In this document: one piece after another, positions 34,878 through 42,853 of the stretch | Numbering within the stretch: position 1 is the first letter of the stretch | Layout of the letters: each line of letters starts with the position of its first letter | Assembly: GCF_000253295.1 (NCBI RefSeq) | Contig: NC_015717.1 | Coordinates: 1,302,001 to 1,366,000 of the forward strand | DNA from: Hyphomicrobium sp. MC1 | GTDB lineage: Bacteria > Pseudomonadota > Alphaproteobacteria > Rhizobiales > Hyphomicrobiaceae | Direction: 5' to 3' | Length of the DNA stretch: 64,000 nucleotides | Position numbers and translations under genes: made by a program | Notes under the pieces: model-generated | What the model was told of the DNA's origin: nothing | Database searches by the model: none | The model's input: only the letters and a program-made list of their open reading frames with translations

Positions 34878-34901
34878 GGCTAGCTCAAAACAGGTGATAC
34901 T

Positions 34902-34991
34902 ATGAAGGCCATCGTGTTCGCTGTGTTCAACTCGCTGTCGTTCGGCTCTCAGCCGACGCGCAAAAACCAGCGGCGCGGGAACAGCCGCTAA
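34902..34991 (+). CDS. 29-residue mini-protein, own transcription unit
   Basis: ATG 34902 follows AGGTGA by five bases and runs 29 codons to TAA. The peptide has a hydrophobic start (MKAIVFAVFNSLSFG) and a very basic tail (TRKNQRRGNSR). It lies between a structured leader and a strong terminator at 35015. No homologue was recognised. Its boundaries make it a credible small gene, possibly a membrane-active peptide or a leader. Confidence 0.5.
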   Translation: MKAIVFAVFNSLSFGSQPTRKNQRRGNSR

Positions 34992-35014
34992 TCGAGCGGA
35001 CTGTTTGACTGCAC

Positions 35015-35046
35015 GGAAAAGGGGCCAGAGGGCCCCTTTTTTGTTT
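35015..35046 (+). terminator. Intrinsic terminator of the mini-gene
   Basis: GGGGCC-AGAG-GGCCCC is preceded by AAAA and followed by TTTTTTGTTT, 30 bp after the mini-gene stop. Confidence 0.85.
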
Positions 35047-35087
35047 GTGCGCGACGACTCGCGTTCCGCGAGTCGGCCGTCGCGCAC
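35047..35087 (+). repeat. Two-tier palindromic element, copy 6
   Basis: 10-bp arms GTGCGCGACG/CGTCGCGCAC and inner hairpin CTCGCG-TTC-CGCGAG followed by TCGGC. First of three copies within 155 bp. Confidence 0.88.
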
Positions 35088-35116
35088 GGGGATGTTGCGA
35101 AAGCCGTTGCTGAGCC

Positions 35117-35144
35117 CAGGCGACTCCCCTGCGGGAGCCGGCCG
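35117..35144 (+). repeat. Two-tier palindromic element, copy 7 (outer arms lost)
   Basis: GACTCCCCTGCGGGAGCCGG followed by CC has the inner hairpin and constant right junction but no matching outer arms. Confidence 0.7.
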
Positions 35145-35158
35145 AAGTTTTTTTGGAG

Positions 35159-35199
35159 GTGCTCGGCGACACGCGTTCCGCGCGCCGGCCGCCGAGCAC
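35159..35199 (+). repeat. Two-tier palindromic element, copy 8
   Basis: 10-bp arms GTGCTCGGCG/CGCCGAGCAC, inner hairpin ACGCG-TTC-CGCG(C/G) followed by CCGGC. It is preceded by TTTTTTT. Ends 13 bp before the stop of the convergent DUF465-like gene. Confidence 0.85.
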
Positions 35200-35211
35200 A
35201 GGCTCGGTATC

Positions 35212-35463
35212 TCACCAATGGCCCGAGAGGGCGGGGGCGGAGCGGACGTTGCGGAAGACGACGTCCGGGCGCAGACGGGGGGCGGACGCCATCGCGATGA
35301 TCCGTTTCTCCGTCAGGCTTCTGAGCCGACGTGAAATCATCAAATAGACCTGCTTCATACGCATCAGCCGGATGGCGTTTGGCGCCGATGACTGCTGTTC
35401 GCGGTCGATCAACTCGCGAATGCGGGCGGCTCGTTCGAGAAGGACCAAGAAGCGACGGGACAT
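35212..35463 (-). CDS. Small DUF465 (YdcH)-like coiled-coil protein
   Basis: An 83-residue protein with GGAGGAAAG eight bases before the ATG, a very good site. It resembles DUF465 helical hairpins: LLERAARIRELIDREQQSS, then MRMKQVYLMISRRLRSLTEK. The C-terminal 25 residues have no helix signal. Function of the family is unknown. Confidence 0.72.
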   Translation of the reverse strand: MSRRFLVLLERAARIRELIDREQQSSAPNAIRLMRMKQVYLMISRRLRSLTEKRIIAMASAPRLRPDVVFRNVRSAPALSGHW

Positions 35464-35708
35464 AGCTTTCCTCCGGTTCGGAATGTTGGAGGTATGTCCG
35501 GTGGAAAAAGTCGAAGCACCGGGCACACCCGATGCGGTCCGACATCGCAGCACCGTTTTGGTGCATGCCAGAGGGGCCCGGCCCCGCAATCTTCCAATGA
35601 TTTAGGTGCGCTTGTGTGAGGCGCAAGTGGCCGCCCGCAAATGCCACCGAAAGATCACAATTGTGCGGCGACCGCGGCTTTTCGGGCGGCAGCAGCCTTC
35701 GGCGCGTG

Positions 35709-36587
35709 TCATGTTTTGGCGGGGGTCAGAGCGAGCAAATTCCGCAGGGCCGGATTGAGATTGCCGGGCCGCCAGACAAGGACATGCTCGACGGCGGGGG
35801 CGTTCTTAAGCGACAGGAACGAGACGCTGGGCACCGTCAGCTTGCGCATGGAATCGGGGACGAGTGCGACGCCGAGATTTTCCGCAACGAGATTGACGAT
35901 CGTGTTCTGCAACTGCGCTTCAAGGCGAATTGCGGGGACGTAGCCGCCGCTGCGGCAGTAGTCCTCGACGGCTGTGCGCGTCGTCGTTGCAGAATCGGCG
36001 GACGTGACGATCAGCGGCTCGCCTTCGAGATCGGAGGCGTTCGCCGTCTTGCGCTGCGCGAGCGGGTGGCTGTCGTGAACAGCGAGGCAGAGCTTCTCGT
36101 GAAAGATCGGACGGGTTTCGAGGCCGTGCACGGGACCGGGTGAAAACATGATACCGGCGTCGTAACGCGCGGCCAGCACGTCTTCGACGAGAGCATTCGG
36201 CACTACTTCGCGCAGTTTTAGGTCGACGTCGGGATAGGCAGCCAGAAAGCGGCGCGCGAGCGAGGGCAAGACCGTATAGGCGGCGTGCATCATGAAGCCG
36301 ATGGAGAGGCTGCCGGTCTCGCCGCGGTCGGCGCGTTTGGCGTTATTGCAGGCCTGATCGAAGGCGGCCAGCACAGCGCGTGAATCTTCGAGAAAGCCTT
36401 GGCCTGCGCGCGTCAGTGATGCGTGACGCGAACTGCGGTCGATGAGCTTGACGCCCAGTTCCTTCTCAAGTGCCGCGATCTGTCGGCTGAGCGGCGGCTG
36501 CGTCAGGTGCAGGCGCTCGGCGGCGCGTCCGAAGTGCAGCGTTTCGGCGAGCGTCACGAAATAACGCATCTGGCGAATGTCGATCAT
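35709..36587 (-). CDS. LysR-family transcriptional regulator
   Basis: A 292-residue LysR regulator. The N-terminal winged helix starts MIDIRQMRYFVTLAETLHFG and has AAERLHLTQPPLSRQIAALE. The effector-binding domain follows from about residue 90. It is divergent from the AEC transporter gene, 100 bp apart; LysR proteins usually control the divergent neighbour, so it likely regulates this transporter in response to an organic acid or similar ligand. The bipartite T-N11-A operator was not located with confidence. Confidence 0.93.
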   Translation of the reverse strand: MIDIRQMRYFVTLAETLHFGRAAERLHLTQPPLSRQIAALEKELGVKLIDRSSRHASLTRAGQGFLEDSRAVLAAFDQACNNAKRADRGETGSLSIGFMMHAAYTVLPSLARRFLAAYPDVDLKLREVVPNALVEDVLAARYDAGIMFSPGPVHGLETRPIFHEKLCLAVHDSHPLAQRKTANASDLEGEPLIVTSADSATTTRTAVEDYCRSGGYVPAIRLEAQLQNTIVNLVAENLGVALVPDSMRKLTVPSVSFLSLKNAPAVEHVLVWRPGNLNPALRNLLALTPAKT

Positions 36588-36687
36588 GATACTGAAAAGG
36601 TATGAATGGGTTCCAGAAACGGCATTGGATTATATCGAAGCCAAACCGTACGTATAGCGGCCTTTGTTTTCCTCAGAGCCGCATTCG

Positions 36688-37623
36688 ATGCTGTCGACAC
36701 TTCTGATCGTGCTGCCGATTTTCGCGCTGGTGCTCGCCGGGTGGCTCGCGCGGCGGATCGGCGTGCTCGGCCCGAACGCGACGACGGAGCTCAACCGGTT
36801 CGTTGTCTATCTGGCGTTGCCTGCGCTGCTGTTCGACATCACGAGCCACGCGCATTGGAGCGATCTCTGGCAGCCGGGCTTCATCGCTGTATTTGGGATC
36901 AGCACGCTGCTGATCTTTACGGTGACGGTTGCCGCGCGTCTGCGATCGCCGCGGCATCTGGCCGATGCGGCGATCGATGGGCTCAATGCCGGATATGCGA
37001 ATACGGCCTACATGGGCTTTCCGATCACGCTTGCAGTGCTCGGCCAGCAGGCGTTGGCGCCGACGACGATCGCGTCGATCATTACGGTCTGCGTGGTGTT
37101 CGCCATTGCGATCGTGCTGATCGAGGTGGGGCTGCAGAGCGAGGCGCGGGCTCTGCATCTCGCGCGCAAGGTCGGCCTGTCGTTGATGCGCAATCCGCTG
37201 CTGGTGGCGCCGGTGCTCGGCGCGCTTTTTCCGGCGAGCGGATTGACGGTTCCGGTACCCGTCGAAACGTTCCTGAAGATGCTCGGAGGCGCGGCGTCGC
37301 CGTGTGCATTGGTGGCGCTCGGCTTGTTCCTCGCCGCCAAGACCGAGCAGGAAGCCGACATAACGCGCTCGACCGCAATGCTCGTCGGATTGAAGCTTGT
37401 GCTGCATCCGATCATTGCGTGGGTCTTGGCGAGCATGGTCTTTCATCTGTCGCCGACGCTGACGCGGACCGTCGTTTTGCTCGCGGCGCTGCCGACGGGA
37501 ACGGGGCCTTTTATGCTCGCGGAATTTTATGCGCGCGAGGCGGCCGTTACGTCGCGCGTGATTCTCGTTTCGACAATGATCTCTGTTCTAACTGTTTCAG
37601 CATATCTCGCGATGTCGGCTTGA
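36688..37623 (+). CDS. AEC-family (auxin efflux carrier type) transporter
   Basis: A 311-residue membrane protein with ten predicted helices. The first is MLSTLLIVLPIFALVLAGWL. The mid-sequence motif GYANTAYMGFPITLAVLG and the late AALPTGTGPFMLAEFYARE fit bacterial AEC permeases, which often export or import dicarboxylates such as malonate or malate. ATG 36688 opens directly into helix 1. Gene partner: divergent LysR at 35709. Confidence 0.88.
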   Translation: MLSTLLIVLPIFALVLAGWLARRIGVLGPNATTELNRFVVYLALPALLFDITSHAHWSDLWQPGFIAVFGISTLLIFTVTVAARLRSPRHLADAAIDGLNAGYANTAYMGFPITLAVLGQQALAPTTIASIITVCVVFAIAIVLIEVGLQSEARALHLARKVGLSLMRNPLLVAPVLGALFPASGLTVPVPVETFLKMLGGAASPCALVALGLFLAAKTEQEADITRSTAMLVGLKLVLHPIIAWVLASMVFHLSPTLTRTVVLLAALPTGTGPFMLAEFYAREAAVTSRVILVSTMISVLTVSAYLAMSA

Positions 37624-37779
37624 AGCTCGCCCGCTGCCAGAAATCATTGAGTTTTTAACTTATTCGCAAATTGTTTCAGATCACAGAATTACCCCGAAGC
37701 TGGCTTACAAGCCGTTCAAGCGCGGTTCATTGATCAAAGATCAGAATTGCGCTTCGAGGGACGAAGGGGAACTTCGATC

Positions 37780-38070
37780 ATGAAACGCATTTTTGGCGCG
37801 GCTGTTGCCGCAGTCGCGATGACGGGGCTGGTGGCTCCCGCACACGCCGGTGGTGGTGACTTTGCTGCCGGGCTTTTTGGTGGTCTCGCAGCCGGGGCTA
37901 TCATCGGCTCGACGGCGCGGCCCTATTACTACGATCCGCCGCCGCCTCCGCCGCCTGCATACTACTACGGCGGTGGTTATGGCGGTCCGTGCCATTGGGA
38001 ACGCGGCCGTCGCTACTGGGATGACTATGAGGGCAGGTGGCGCTGGTCGCGCGTCCGCGTCTGCGACTAG
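37780..38070 (+). CDS. Small exported Tyr/Pro/Gly-rich protein
   Basis: A 96-residue protein with a signal peptide (MKRIFGAAVAAVAMTGLVAP), a Gly/Ala segment (FAAGLFGGLAAGAIIG), then PYYYDPPPPPPPAYYYGG and a C-terminal RGRRYWDDYEGRWRWSRVRV with two cysteines (PCHWE, VCD). AGGGG lies 11 bases before the ATG. Proteins of this type are frequent in Hyphomicrobiales; function unknown. Confidence 0.75.
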   Translation: MKRIFGAAVAAVAMTGLVAPAHAGGGDFAAGLFGGLAAGAIIGSTARPYYYDPPPPPPPAYYYGGGYGGPCHWERGRRYWDDYEGRWRWSRVRVCD

Positions 38071-38087
38071 GTTTGTCATTTGAATAA

Positions 38088-38140
38088 CGCCTCTCCCTTA
38101 GGGAGAGGCGGACGCGGAGCGTCGGTGAGGGCGCTTCGCG
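38088..38140 (+). repeat. CTCTCCC/GGGAGAG hairpin repeat
   Basis: CGCCTCTCCC-TTA-GGGAGAGGCG is followed by GGACGCGGAGCGTCGGTGAG. This matches the widespread rhizobial repeat type with that hairpin and following GC motif. A shorter relative is at 47939-47964. It may terminate the 37780 gene. Confidence 0.6.
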
Positions 38141-38214
38141 ACGATGAGCCTTGGTCCACGCCCATCCCCCCACTTTGGCCCTCTCCCCAACCAAGGTGAG
38201 AGAGGAATAAAAAA

Positions 38215-38916
38215 TCAAGCAGCTTCGAGGGTCGAGAGCAGGATGCTTTCGAACACGCGGCGGCCATCGGTGCCGCCGAGAGCGCTTTCGTAAAGACGCT
38301 CGGGGTGGGGCATCATGCCGAGCACGCGGCCGGTTTCGTTGGTGATGCCGGCGATGTTGCGCTGGGCGCCGTTCGGGCAGGTCTCGGCGCTGACGGTGCC
38401 CTCGCTATCGGAATAGCGGAACGCGACGCGGCCTTCGCCTTCGAGTCGGTCCAGCGTCTCGCTGTCGGCGAAATAGTTGCCTTCGCCGTGCGCGACCGGA
38501 ACCTTGATGACTTCGTCCTTGCGGTAGCACTTCGTGAAGAACGAGGTGTCGTTCTCGACCTTCAGGAACACGTCGCGGCAGATGAAGTGCAGCGAGGCGT
38601 TGCGCAGAAGCGCGCCAGGAAGCAGGCCCGACTCGCACAGGATCTGGAAGCCGTTGCAGATGCCGATGACGGGCGTTCCGGCGTTGGCCTTGGCGACGAC
38701 GTCTTTCATGATCGGCGAATGCGCCGCCATCGCGCCGCAGCGCAGGTAGTCGCCGTAGGAGAAGCCGCCCGGCAGCACGATGACGTCCGAGGAGGGCACG
38801 CTGGCATCGCCATGCCAGACCATCTTCGGCGCAAAGCCCGTAACCCGCGTGATCGCGGTTTCGACGTCGCGGTCGCAGTTGGAGCCGGGAAAGACGATGA
38901 CGGAAGCGCGGAGCAT
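38215..38916 (-). CDS. purQ: Phosphoribosylformylglycinamidine synthase subunit I
   Basis: A 233-residue class I glutaminase of the PurLQS complex. It begins MLRASVIVFPGSNCDRDVET; the nucleophile cysteine is in the elbow VIGICNGFQILCESGLLPGA (about residue 88) and the catalytic His-Glu pair in MMPHPERLYE. It provides ammonia to PurL (30721). Upstream are the small gene at 39035 and purS. Confidence 0.97.
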   Translation of the reverse strand: MLRASVIVFPGSNCDRDVETAITRVTGFAPKMVWHGDASVPSSDVIVLPGGFSYGDYLRCGAMAAHSPIMKDVVAKANAGTPVIGICNGFQILCESGLLPGALLRNASLHFICRDVFLKVENDTSFFTKCYRKDEVIKVPVAHGEGNYFADSETLDRLEGEGRVAFRYSDSEGTVSAETCPNGAQRNIAGITNETGRVLGMMPHPERLYESALGGTDGRRVFESILLSTLEAA

Positions 38917-39034
38917 CCTGGATAGCCTCGGTTGGCGATTTCGATCGCTGGCAGGTGTCGTTGATTGACAGGCTTCAAGTAATGCGACTCCGGCCGCAAG
39001 TCCACTTGCGGGGCTGTCACAGTCCTTGAGGCGT

Positions 39035-39475
39035 TTAAGGCCCGCCGAGCGGCGACTGCTCGCGCTTTTGCTTTTCTACTTCGGCGCGGGAGGCGTTGGT
39101 CAGCCGCGTGTCCTCGGCTTTCATCGCATCGACAAGGGCCATGTATTCGGCCTGATTGCCGTAGCCGCATTCCTTGCTTTGCGCCGTCCAGACGCCGGTG
39201 ACCTGTTTTATGAACTTGCGCAGGACAACGGCGGGGTGGGCGGGTTGGCCCGGTTCGGTGAAGGTGATTTCGACGCGCCAGACGTCCGGGTTTTCAACCG
39301 TGACAACATTCGGATTGGCGGCTTCCTGTTTGGCGCCCGGCAGCCATGCGGACCAGTTGCGCAGCGCCTTGAAGCCCATTTGGCAATCGAGATCGGGTGC
39401 GGCCGCAGGCTGGGAGAGCGCCGGGCTGGACCCGAGCGCTGCGATGGCCAGCGCGATCCCGAGCGTTGCCCGCAT
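39035..39475 (-). CDS. Small exported protein between purS and purQ
   Basis: A 146-residue protein with a signal peptide (MRATLGIALAIAALGSSPAL). It starts two bases after the purS stop, so it is co-translated. The mature part has LDCQMGFKALRNWSAWLPGA, KECGYGNQAEYMALVDAMKA and a basic tail. Why an exported protein sits in a purine operon is unclear. It is not a known Pur component. Confidence 0.78.
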   Translation of the reverse strand: MRATLGIALAIAALGSSPALSQPAAAPDLDCQMGFKALRNWSAWLPGAKQEAANPNVVTVENPDVWRVEITFTEPGQPAHPAVVLRKFIKQVTGVWTAQSKECGYGNQAEYMALVDAMKAEDTRLTNASRAEVEKQKREQSPLGGP

Positions 39476-39477
39476 CG

Positions 39478-39717
39478 TCAGCCGATTTCGTAGCTGTAGT
39501 TTTCGATGACCGTGTTGGCGAGCAGGTCCTTGCACATCTGCTCGACGAGGACTTTCGCCTTGGCAGGGTCGGTTTCGGACAGATCGACTTCGATATACTT
39601 GCCCTGGCGCACGTCGCCGACGCCGGAGATGCCGAGGCCCTTGATGGCGCCTTCGATGGCTTTGCCCTGAGGATCGAGCACGCCGTTCTTCAGTGTGATT
39701 TTGATTTTGGCTTTCAT
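39478..39717 (-). CDS. purS: Phosphoribosylformylglycinamidine synthase subunit PurS
   Basis: A 79-residue PurS, the small structural subunit that bridges PurL and PurQ. It begins MKAKIKITLKNGVLDPQGKA and has the GLGISGVGDVRQGKYIEVDL segment. Length is standard (about 80). The following gene starts only 2 bp after its stop. Confidence 0.97.
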   Translation of the reverse strand: MKAKIKITLKNGVLDPQGKAIEGAIKGLGISGVGDVRQGKYIEVDLSETDPAKAKVLVEQMCKDLLANTVIENYSYEIG

Positions 39718-39731
39718 CGTTGTTCCAAATT

Positions 39732-39842
39732 GTCATTCCGGCCGAGCGTAGCGAAGAGCCGGGACCCAGACGATGAACTCTCGCACTTTTTGATTGAGTG
39801 AGCCTGGCTCCCGGATCGGCCTTTCGGCCGTCCGGGATGACA
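39732..39842. repeat. Rhizobial-type intergenic repeat in the purC-purS gap
   Basis: It starts TGTCATTCCGGCCGAGCGTA and ends GGCCGTCCGGGATGACAGG, giving complementary termini. It is related by its ends to the repeats at 22134 and 54135 but has a different centre. It separates purS from purC by 132 bp. Confidence 0.65.
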
Positions 39843-39849
39843 GGTGTGT

Positions 39850-40665
39850 TTAGTTCGGCTTGCCGTTGATGGGCGCGACCGGGCCGTTCGACGTTGCATT
39901 CGAGGCGACAAGCACGGGGCCTGCACCACGCGGACGCGGCGTTTCGGTCAGAACGCCGAGGCGGCGGGCAACTTCCTGATAGGCTTCGAGAACGCCGCCG
40001 AGATCGCGACGGAAGCGATCCTTGTCGAGCTTGTCGCCCGACTGCGCATCCCAGAGGCGGCAGCAATCAGGACTGATCTCGTCGGCAAGAACGATCCGCA
40101 CCTGCTCGTTGTCGTAGAAGCGGCCGAACTCAACCTTGAAGTCGACGAGGCGGATGCCGATGCCGAGGAAGAGGCCGACGAGGAAATCATTGATGCGCAG
40201 CGCGAGCTGCATGATCTCGTCGATTTCCTGCGGCGTGGCCCAGCCGAACGCCGTGATGTGCTCTTCCGAGACCATCGGGTCGTTCAATTCGTCCTTCTTG
40301 AAGTAGAACTCGATGATCGAGCGCGGCAGCTGCGTGCCTTCTTCGAGACCGAGGCGCGTTGCGAGCGAACCGGCTGCAACGTTGCGCACGACAACTTCGA
40401 GCGGCACGATTTCAACTTCGCGGATCAACTGCTCGCGCATGTTGAGACGCTTGATGAAATGCGTCGGCACGCCGATCTCACCGAGCTTCATGAAGATGTA
40501 TTCGGAGATACGATTGTTGAGTACGCCTTTGCCTTCGATCAACGCGTGCTTCTTCGCATTGAAGGCCGTTGCGTCGTCCTTGAAATGTTGAATAAGGGTG
40601 CCGGGCTCCGGACCTTCGTAAAGGACCTTCGCCTTGCCCTCGTAGATGCGCCGACGCTTGTTCAT
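39850..40665 (-). CDS. purC: Phosphoribosylaminoimidazole-succinocarboxamide synthase
   Basis: A 271-residue SAICAR synthetase (CAIR plus aspartate to SAICAR). The start is at MNKRRRIYEGKAKVLYEGPE. The signature LPRSIIEFYFKKDELNDPMV and KVEFGRFYDNEQVRIVLADE with SPDCCRLWDAQSGDKLDKDR fit. A C-terminal extension (last about 35 residues, Pro/Asn-rich) follows the usual end. First gene of the pur cluster by direction. Confidence 0.97.
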   Translation of the reverse strand: MNKRRRIYEGKAKVLYEGPEPGTLIQHFKDDATAFNAKKHALIEGKGVLNNRISEYIFMKLGEIGVPTHFIKRLNMREQLIREVEIVPLEVVVRNVAAGSLATRLGLEEGTQLPRSIIEFYFKKDELNDPMVSEEHITAFGWATPQEIDEIMQLALRINDFLVGLFLGIGIRLVDFKVEFGRFYDNEQVRIVLADEISPDCCRLWDAQSGDKLDKDRFRRDLGGVLEAYQEVARRLGVLTETPRPRGAGPVLVASNATSNGPVAPINGKPN

Positions 40666-41051
40666 TCCTGGACCTCTGAGGATCAACAGATTGCTCTCAC
40701 TCATTGCGGTATACAGATCTTCTCACGAGTTCGTACGCTGACGCTGACGCCTTGATTTTCCAACGTGTTTTCTTCATGTCGGGAAAGGAAGGGCGCACCT
40801 TTTTCGCGCTCGGATGTCTTGGGCGGACACTAGCCGAACGAGGGGGGCGACACAATGTAGACCATGAGCCGCAGCGGTGCTTATGGTGACTAAACGCCAA
40901 GCCGTTGATTTAGCTCAGGGCGCGCGGTAACGCTGCCGTAGATATGCGTTTTGCGGGCAGCTGAAATGCTCGTAGTGCTTGCGGAAATAGAGTTAATACA
41001 ACCAAGGGTCAGGCGCCGCGGGGCGCTCGGGAGATCAGGGAGCAAACGGAC
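40666..41051. other. Divergent intergenic region, purC and DUF1476 gene
   Basis: 386 bp that must hold the purC promoter and that of the zeta-subunit gene. No known riboswitch, tRNA or repeat was found. Confidence 0.4.
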
Positions 41052-41378
41052 ATGACGACCTTCAACGAGCGCGAAAAGGGCTTCGAGAATAAATTCGCTT
41101 ACGACGAAGAGCTGCGCTTCAAGGCGGAAGCGCGCCGCAATCGTGCTGTCGCGGAATGGGCGGGCGCGAAGCTCGGTCTGACCGGTGATGCGCTCGACGC
41201 GTACGTCAAAGAGGTGCGCAAGGCCGACCTTCTCGAGAAGGGCGACGACGATGTCTTCCGTAAGGTCAAGGCCGACCTTACGGCGAAGGGCATCGCGGTC
41301 GACGACACCGAGCTTCGCTCGATGATGTCGGAAGCTTTGGCGAAAGCTGTTTCCGATCTCGAGTCGGCGAAGGGTTGA
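41052..41378 (+). CDS. ATP synthase inhibitor subunit zeta (DUF1476)
   Basis: A 108-residue helical protein, MTTFNEREKGFENKFAYDEE, the hallmark start of the alphaproteobacterial zeta subunit. It blocks ATP hydrolysis by F1 by insertion of its N-terminal helix, as characterised in Paracoccus denitrificans. The C-terminal four-helix part (LRFKAEARRNRAVAEWAGAK, then ELRSMMSEALAKAVSDLESA) is complete. A palindromic element follows the stop. Confidence 0.92.
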   Translation: MTTFNEREKGFENKFAYDEELRFKAEARRNRAVAEWAGAKLGLTGDALDAYVKEVRKADLLEKGDDDVFRKVKADLTAKGIAVDDTELRSMMSEALAKAVSDLESAKG

Positions 41379-41389
41379 AGTCTTAGTTT

Positions 41390-41430
41390 GCGCCCGGCGA
41401 CTCCCGTTCCGGGAGCCTGCCGCCGGGCGC
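41390..41430 (+). repeat. Two-tier palindromic element, copy 9
   Basis: 10-bp arms GCGCCCGGCG/CGCCGGGCGC and inner hairpin CTCCCG-TTC-CGGGAG followed by CCTGC. It starts 11 bp after the zeta-subunit stop, 6 bp before the convergent hydrolase stop. Confidence 0.88.
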
Positions 41431-41435
41431 GGACG

Positions 41436-42020
41436 CTAGCCTAGCTTTTTCAAGAATTGTCCGAACTGCAAAAGACCTTCCGGCCAGGGACCGTGGCCGG
41501 AGGCGATGTTGATGTGACCGCTTTCGCCCGCATCGCTGATGGTTGCGCCCCATTTGTTTGCGAGGTGCTCGGCGCGGGCGTAGCTGCAATAGAGATCGTT
41601 GTTGGCAACGACGACGTGCGCGGGAAACGGTAATTTCCGTTCGGGCATCGTCTCGAAGCCGCGCGTGCCTTTTTCCGGCGGCCAGCGCTTGCCGCCGGTG
41701 TCGGGCCAGAAATCGGCGTGATCGACGTCGGCGGGCGCCACCAGAAAGGCGCCGATGACGCCGTTTTTTCTGAGCTTGTCGGCTGCAAAGACGACGGCCG
41801 GCACACCCACGGAATGGGCAACGACGACAACCGGCTGCGTGGCGCCGCCAGCGAATTTCGCGATCCTGTCACCCCAGCTTTCGACGTCCGGGTTCTCCCA
41901 GTCATGCTGGATGACGCGGCGCGCCGTCTTGAGATTGCGCTCCCAACGGCTTTGCCAGTGATCGGGGCCGGAATCCTGCCAGCCGGGTACGATAAGAATG
42001 TCGATTTCTGATGTTTTCAT
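41436..42020 (-). CDS. RBBP9/YdeN-family alpha/beta hydrolase
   Basis: A 194-residue protein with the family start DILIVPGWQDSGPDHWQSRW and nucleophile elbow VVAHSVGVPAV (Ser at about residue 69). A late HINIASGHGPWPEG provides the histidine. Small serine hydrolase; substrate unknown. Converges on the zeta-subunit gene. Confidence 0.9.
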   Translation of the reverse strand: MKTSEIDILIVPGWQDSGPDHWQSRWERNLKTARRVIQHDWENPDVESWGDRIAKFAGGATQPVVVVAHSVGVPAVVFAADKLRKNGVIGAFLVAPADVDHADFWPDTGGKRWPPEKGTRGFETMPERKLPFPAHVVVANNDLYCSYARAEHLANKWGATISDAGESGHINIASGHGPWPEGLLQFGQFLKKLG

Positions 42021-42152
42021 GGGCGGCTCTGATTAACCGAGAGCGCCGCCGGAGGGAAGAGTGGCGGAGAGGCCGAAAACGGGTTCCCGCGGTGCAGCGG
42101 GAATGCGCGGAATTTTTTCCGCGTGATCGGGCAATCGGAAGGCACTCGCGCT

Positions 42153-42177
42153 GGGAACCGGACGGCAGGCATGACGT
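42153..42177 (+). promoter_or_regulatory. Putative sigma-EcfG general-stress promoter
   Basis: GGAAC at 42153-42157 and CGTT at 42174-42177 are separated by exactly 16 bp, the alphaproteobacterial EcfG pattern. It lies 43 bp before the DUF892 gene's start. It suggests control by the PhyR-NepR-EcfG stress response. Confidence 0.6.
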
Positions 42178-42219
42178 TGCCCGGTGACACATAGTCCGTA
42201 CCGTGAGGAGACGCCCCCC

Positions 42220-42708
42220 ATGAAAGTCGAAAACCTCGAAGACCTATTCAATCATACGCTCGAAGACATTTACTTCGCCGAAACGAAGCTGGTGAAGGCG
42301 CTGCCGAAGATGGCCAAGGCAGCGGATTCCGCGCAGCTTGCCAAAGCCTTCATGGGACATCTCGAAGAGACGAAAGAGCATGTCACGCGTCTGGAAGAGG
42401 TGTTCACGAAGCTCGGCCGCAAGCCGAAGGCGACGGAGTGCCCGGCGATCAAGGGTATTCTGACGGAAGGCGAGGAGCTGATGTCGGAGATCAAGGATGC
42501 CGATACGCGCGACGCGGCGATGATCGCGGCGGGGCAGGCGGCGGAGCATTACGAGATCACACGCTACGGCACGCTCGTGTCGTGGGCGAAGCTGCTCGGC
42601 CACAAAGACCTCGCAACCATTCTCGAAAAAACGCTGAAGGAAGAATACGCAGCCGACGACAAGCTGACGAAGCTTGCCGAAAGCAAACTCAACAAGGAAG
42701 CGGCGTAA
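42220..42708 (+). CDS. DUF892 (YciF-like) ferritin-like stress protein
   Basis: A 162-residue four-helix protein with the YciE/YciF family pattern: LEDLFNHTLEDIYFAETKLV, HLEETKEHVTRLEEVFTKLG, AAEHYEITRYGTLVSWAKLL and LKEEYAADDKLTKLAESKL. It has the carboxylates and histidines of a di-iron-like centre, so iron binding is probable; activity is unknown. ATG 42220 has GGAG about ten bases upstream. A putative EcfG promoter lies directly upstream. Confidence 0.9.
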   Translation: MKVENLEDLFNHTLEDIYFAETKLVKALPKMAKAADSAQLAKAFMGHLEETKEHVTRLEEVFTKLGRKPKATECPAIKGILTEGEELMSEIKDADTRDAAMIAAGQAAEHYEITRYGTLVSWAKLLGHKDLATILEKTLKEEYAADDKLTKLAESKLNKEAA

Positions 42709-42853
42709 ATTCTTTTTCTTTCCGGTCGTTTTTGAGTTGGCAGCATCGGCATCGTAACCATTCGACGTGCCGATGCTGACACATGCGAAAAGCGCATATA
42801 CTCTGCCCACATATTCCGATTGATGTTTTGAGTTGATGTTGGGCAGGGGCAAT

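Larger units (their letters stand above)
33636..34901. other. 1.27-kb gene-poor region
   Basis: Apart from the weak frame at 33989-34225 and a strong terminator at 34661, no gene is convincing. A long plus frame (33867-34565) contains many Arg, Ser and Cys and has no ribosome site. The GC content is lower and less periodic than in flanking genes. A structured RNA ending at the terminator is possible (see findings). Confidence 0.5.

Noticed and set aside
34837..34901. A known riboswitch class in the mini-gene leader
   Set aside because: The hairpins do not match the conserved cores I know for SAM-II, speF, serC, cobalamin, ykkC or similar elements.
35047..35199. CRISPR-like array
   Set aside because: The three units are palindromes of differing arm sequence with uneven spacing, without unique spacers or cas genes.
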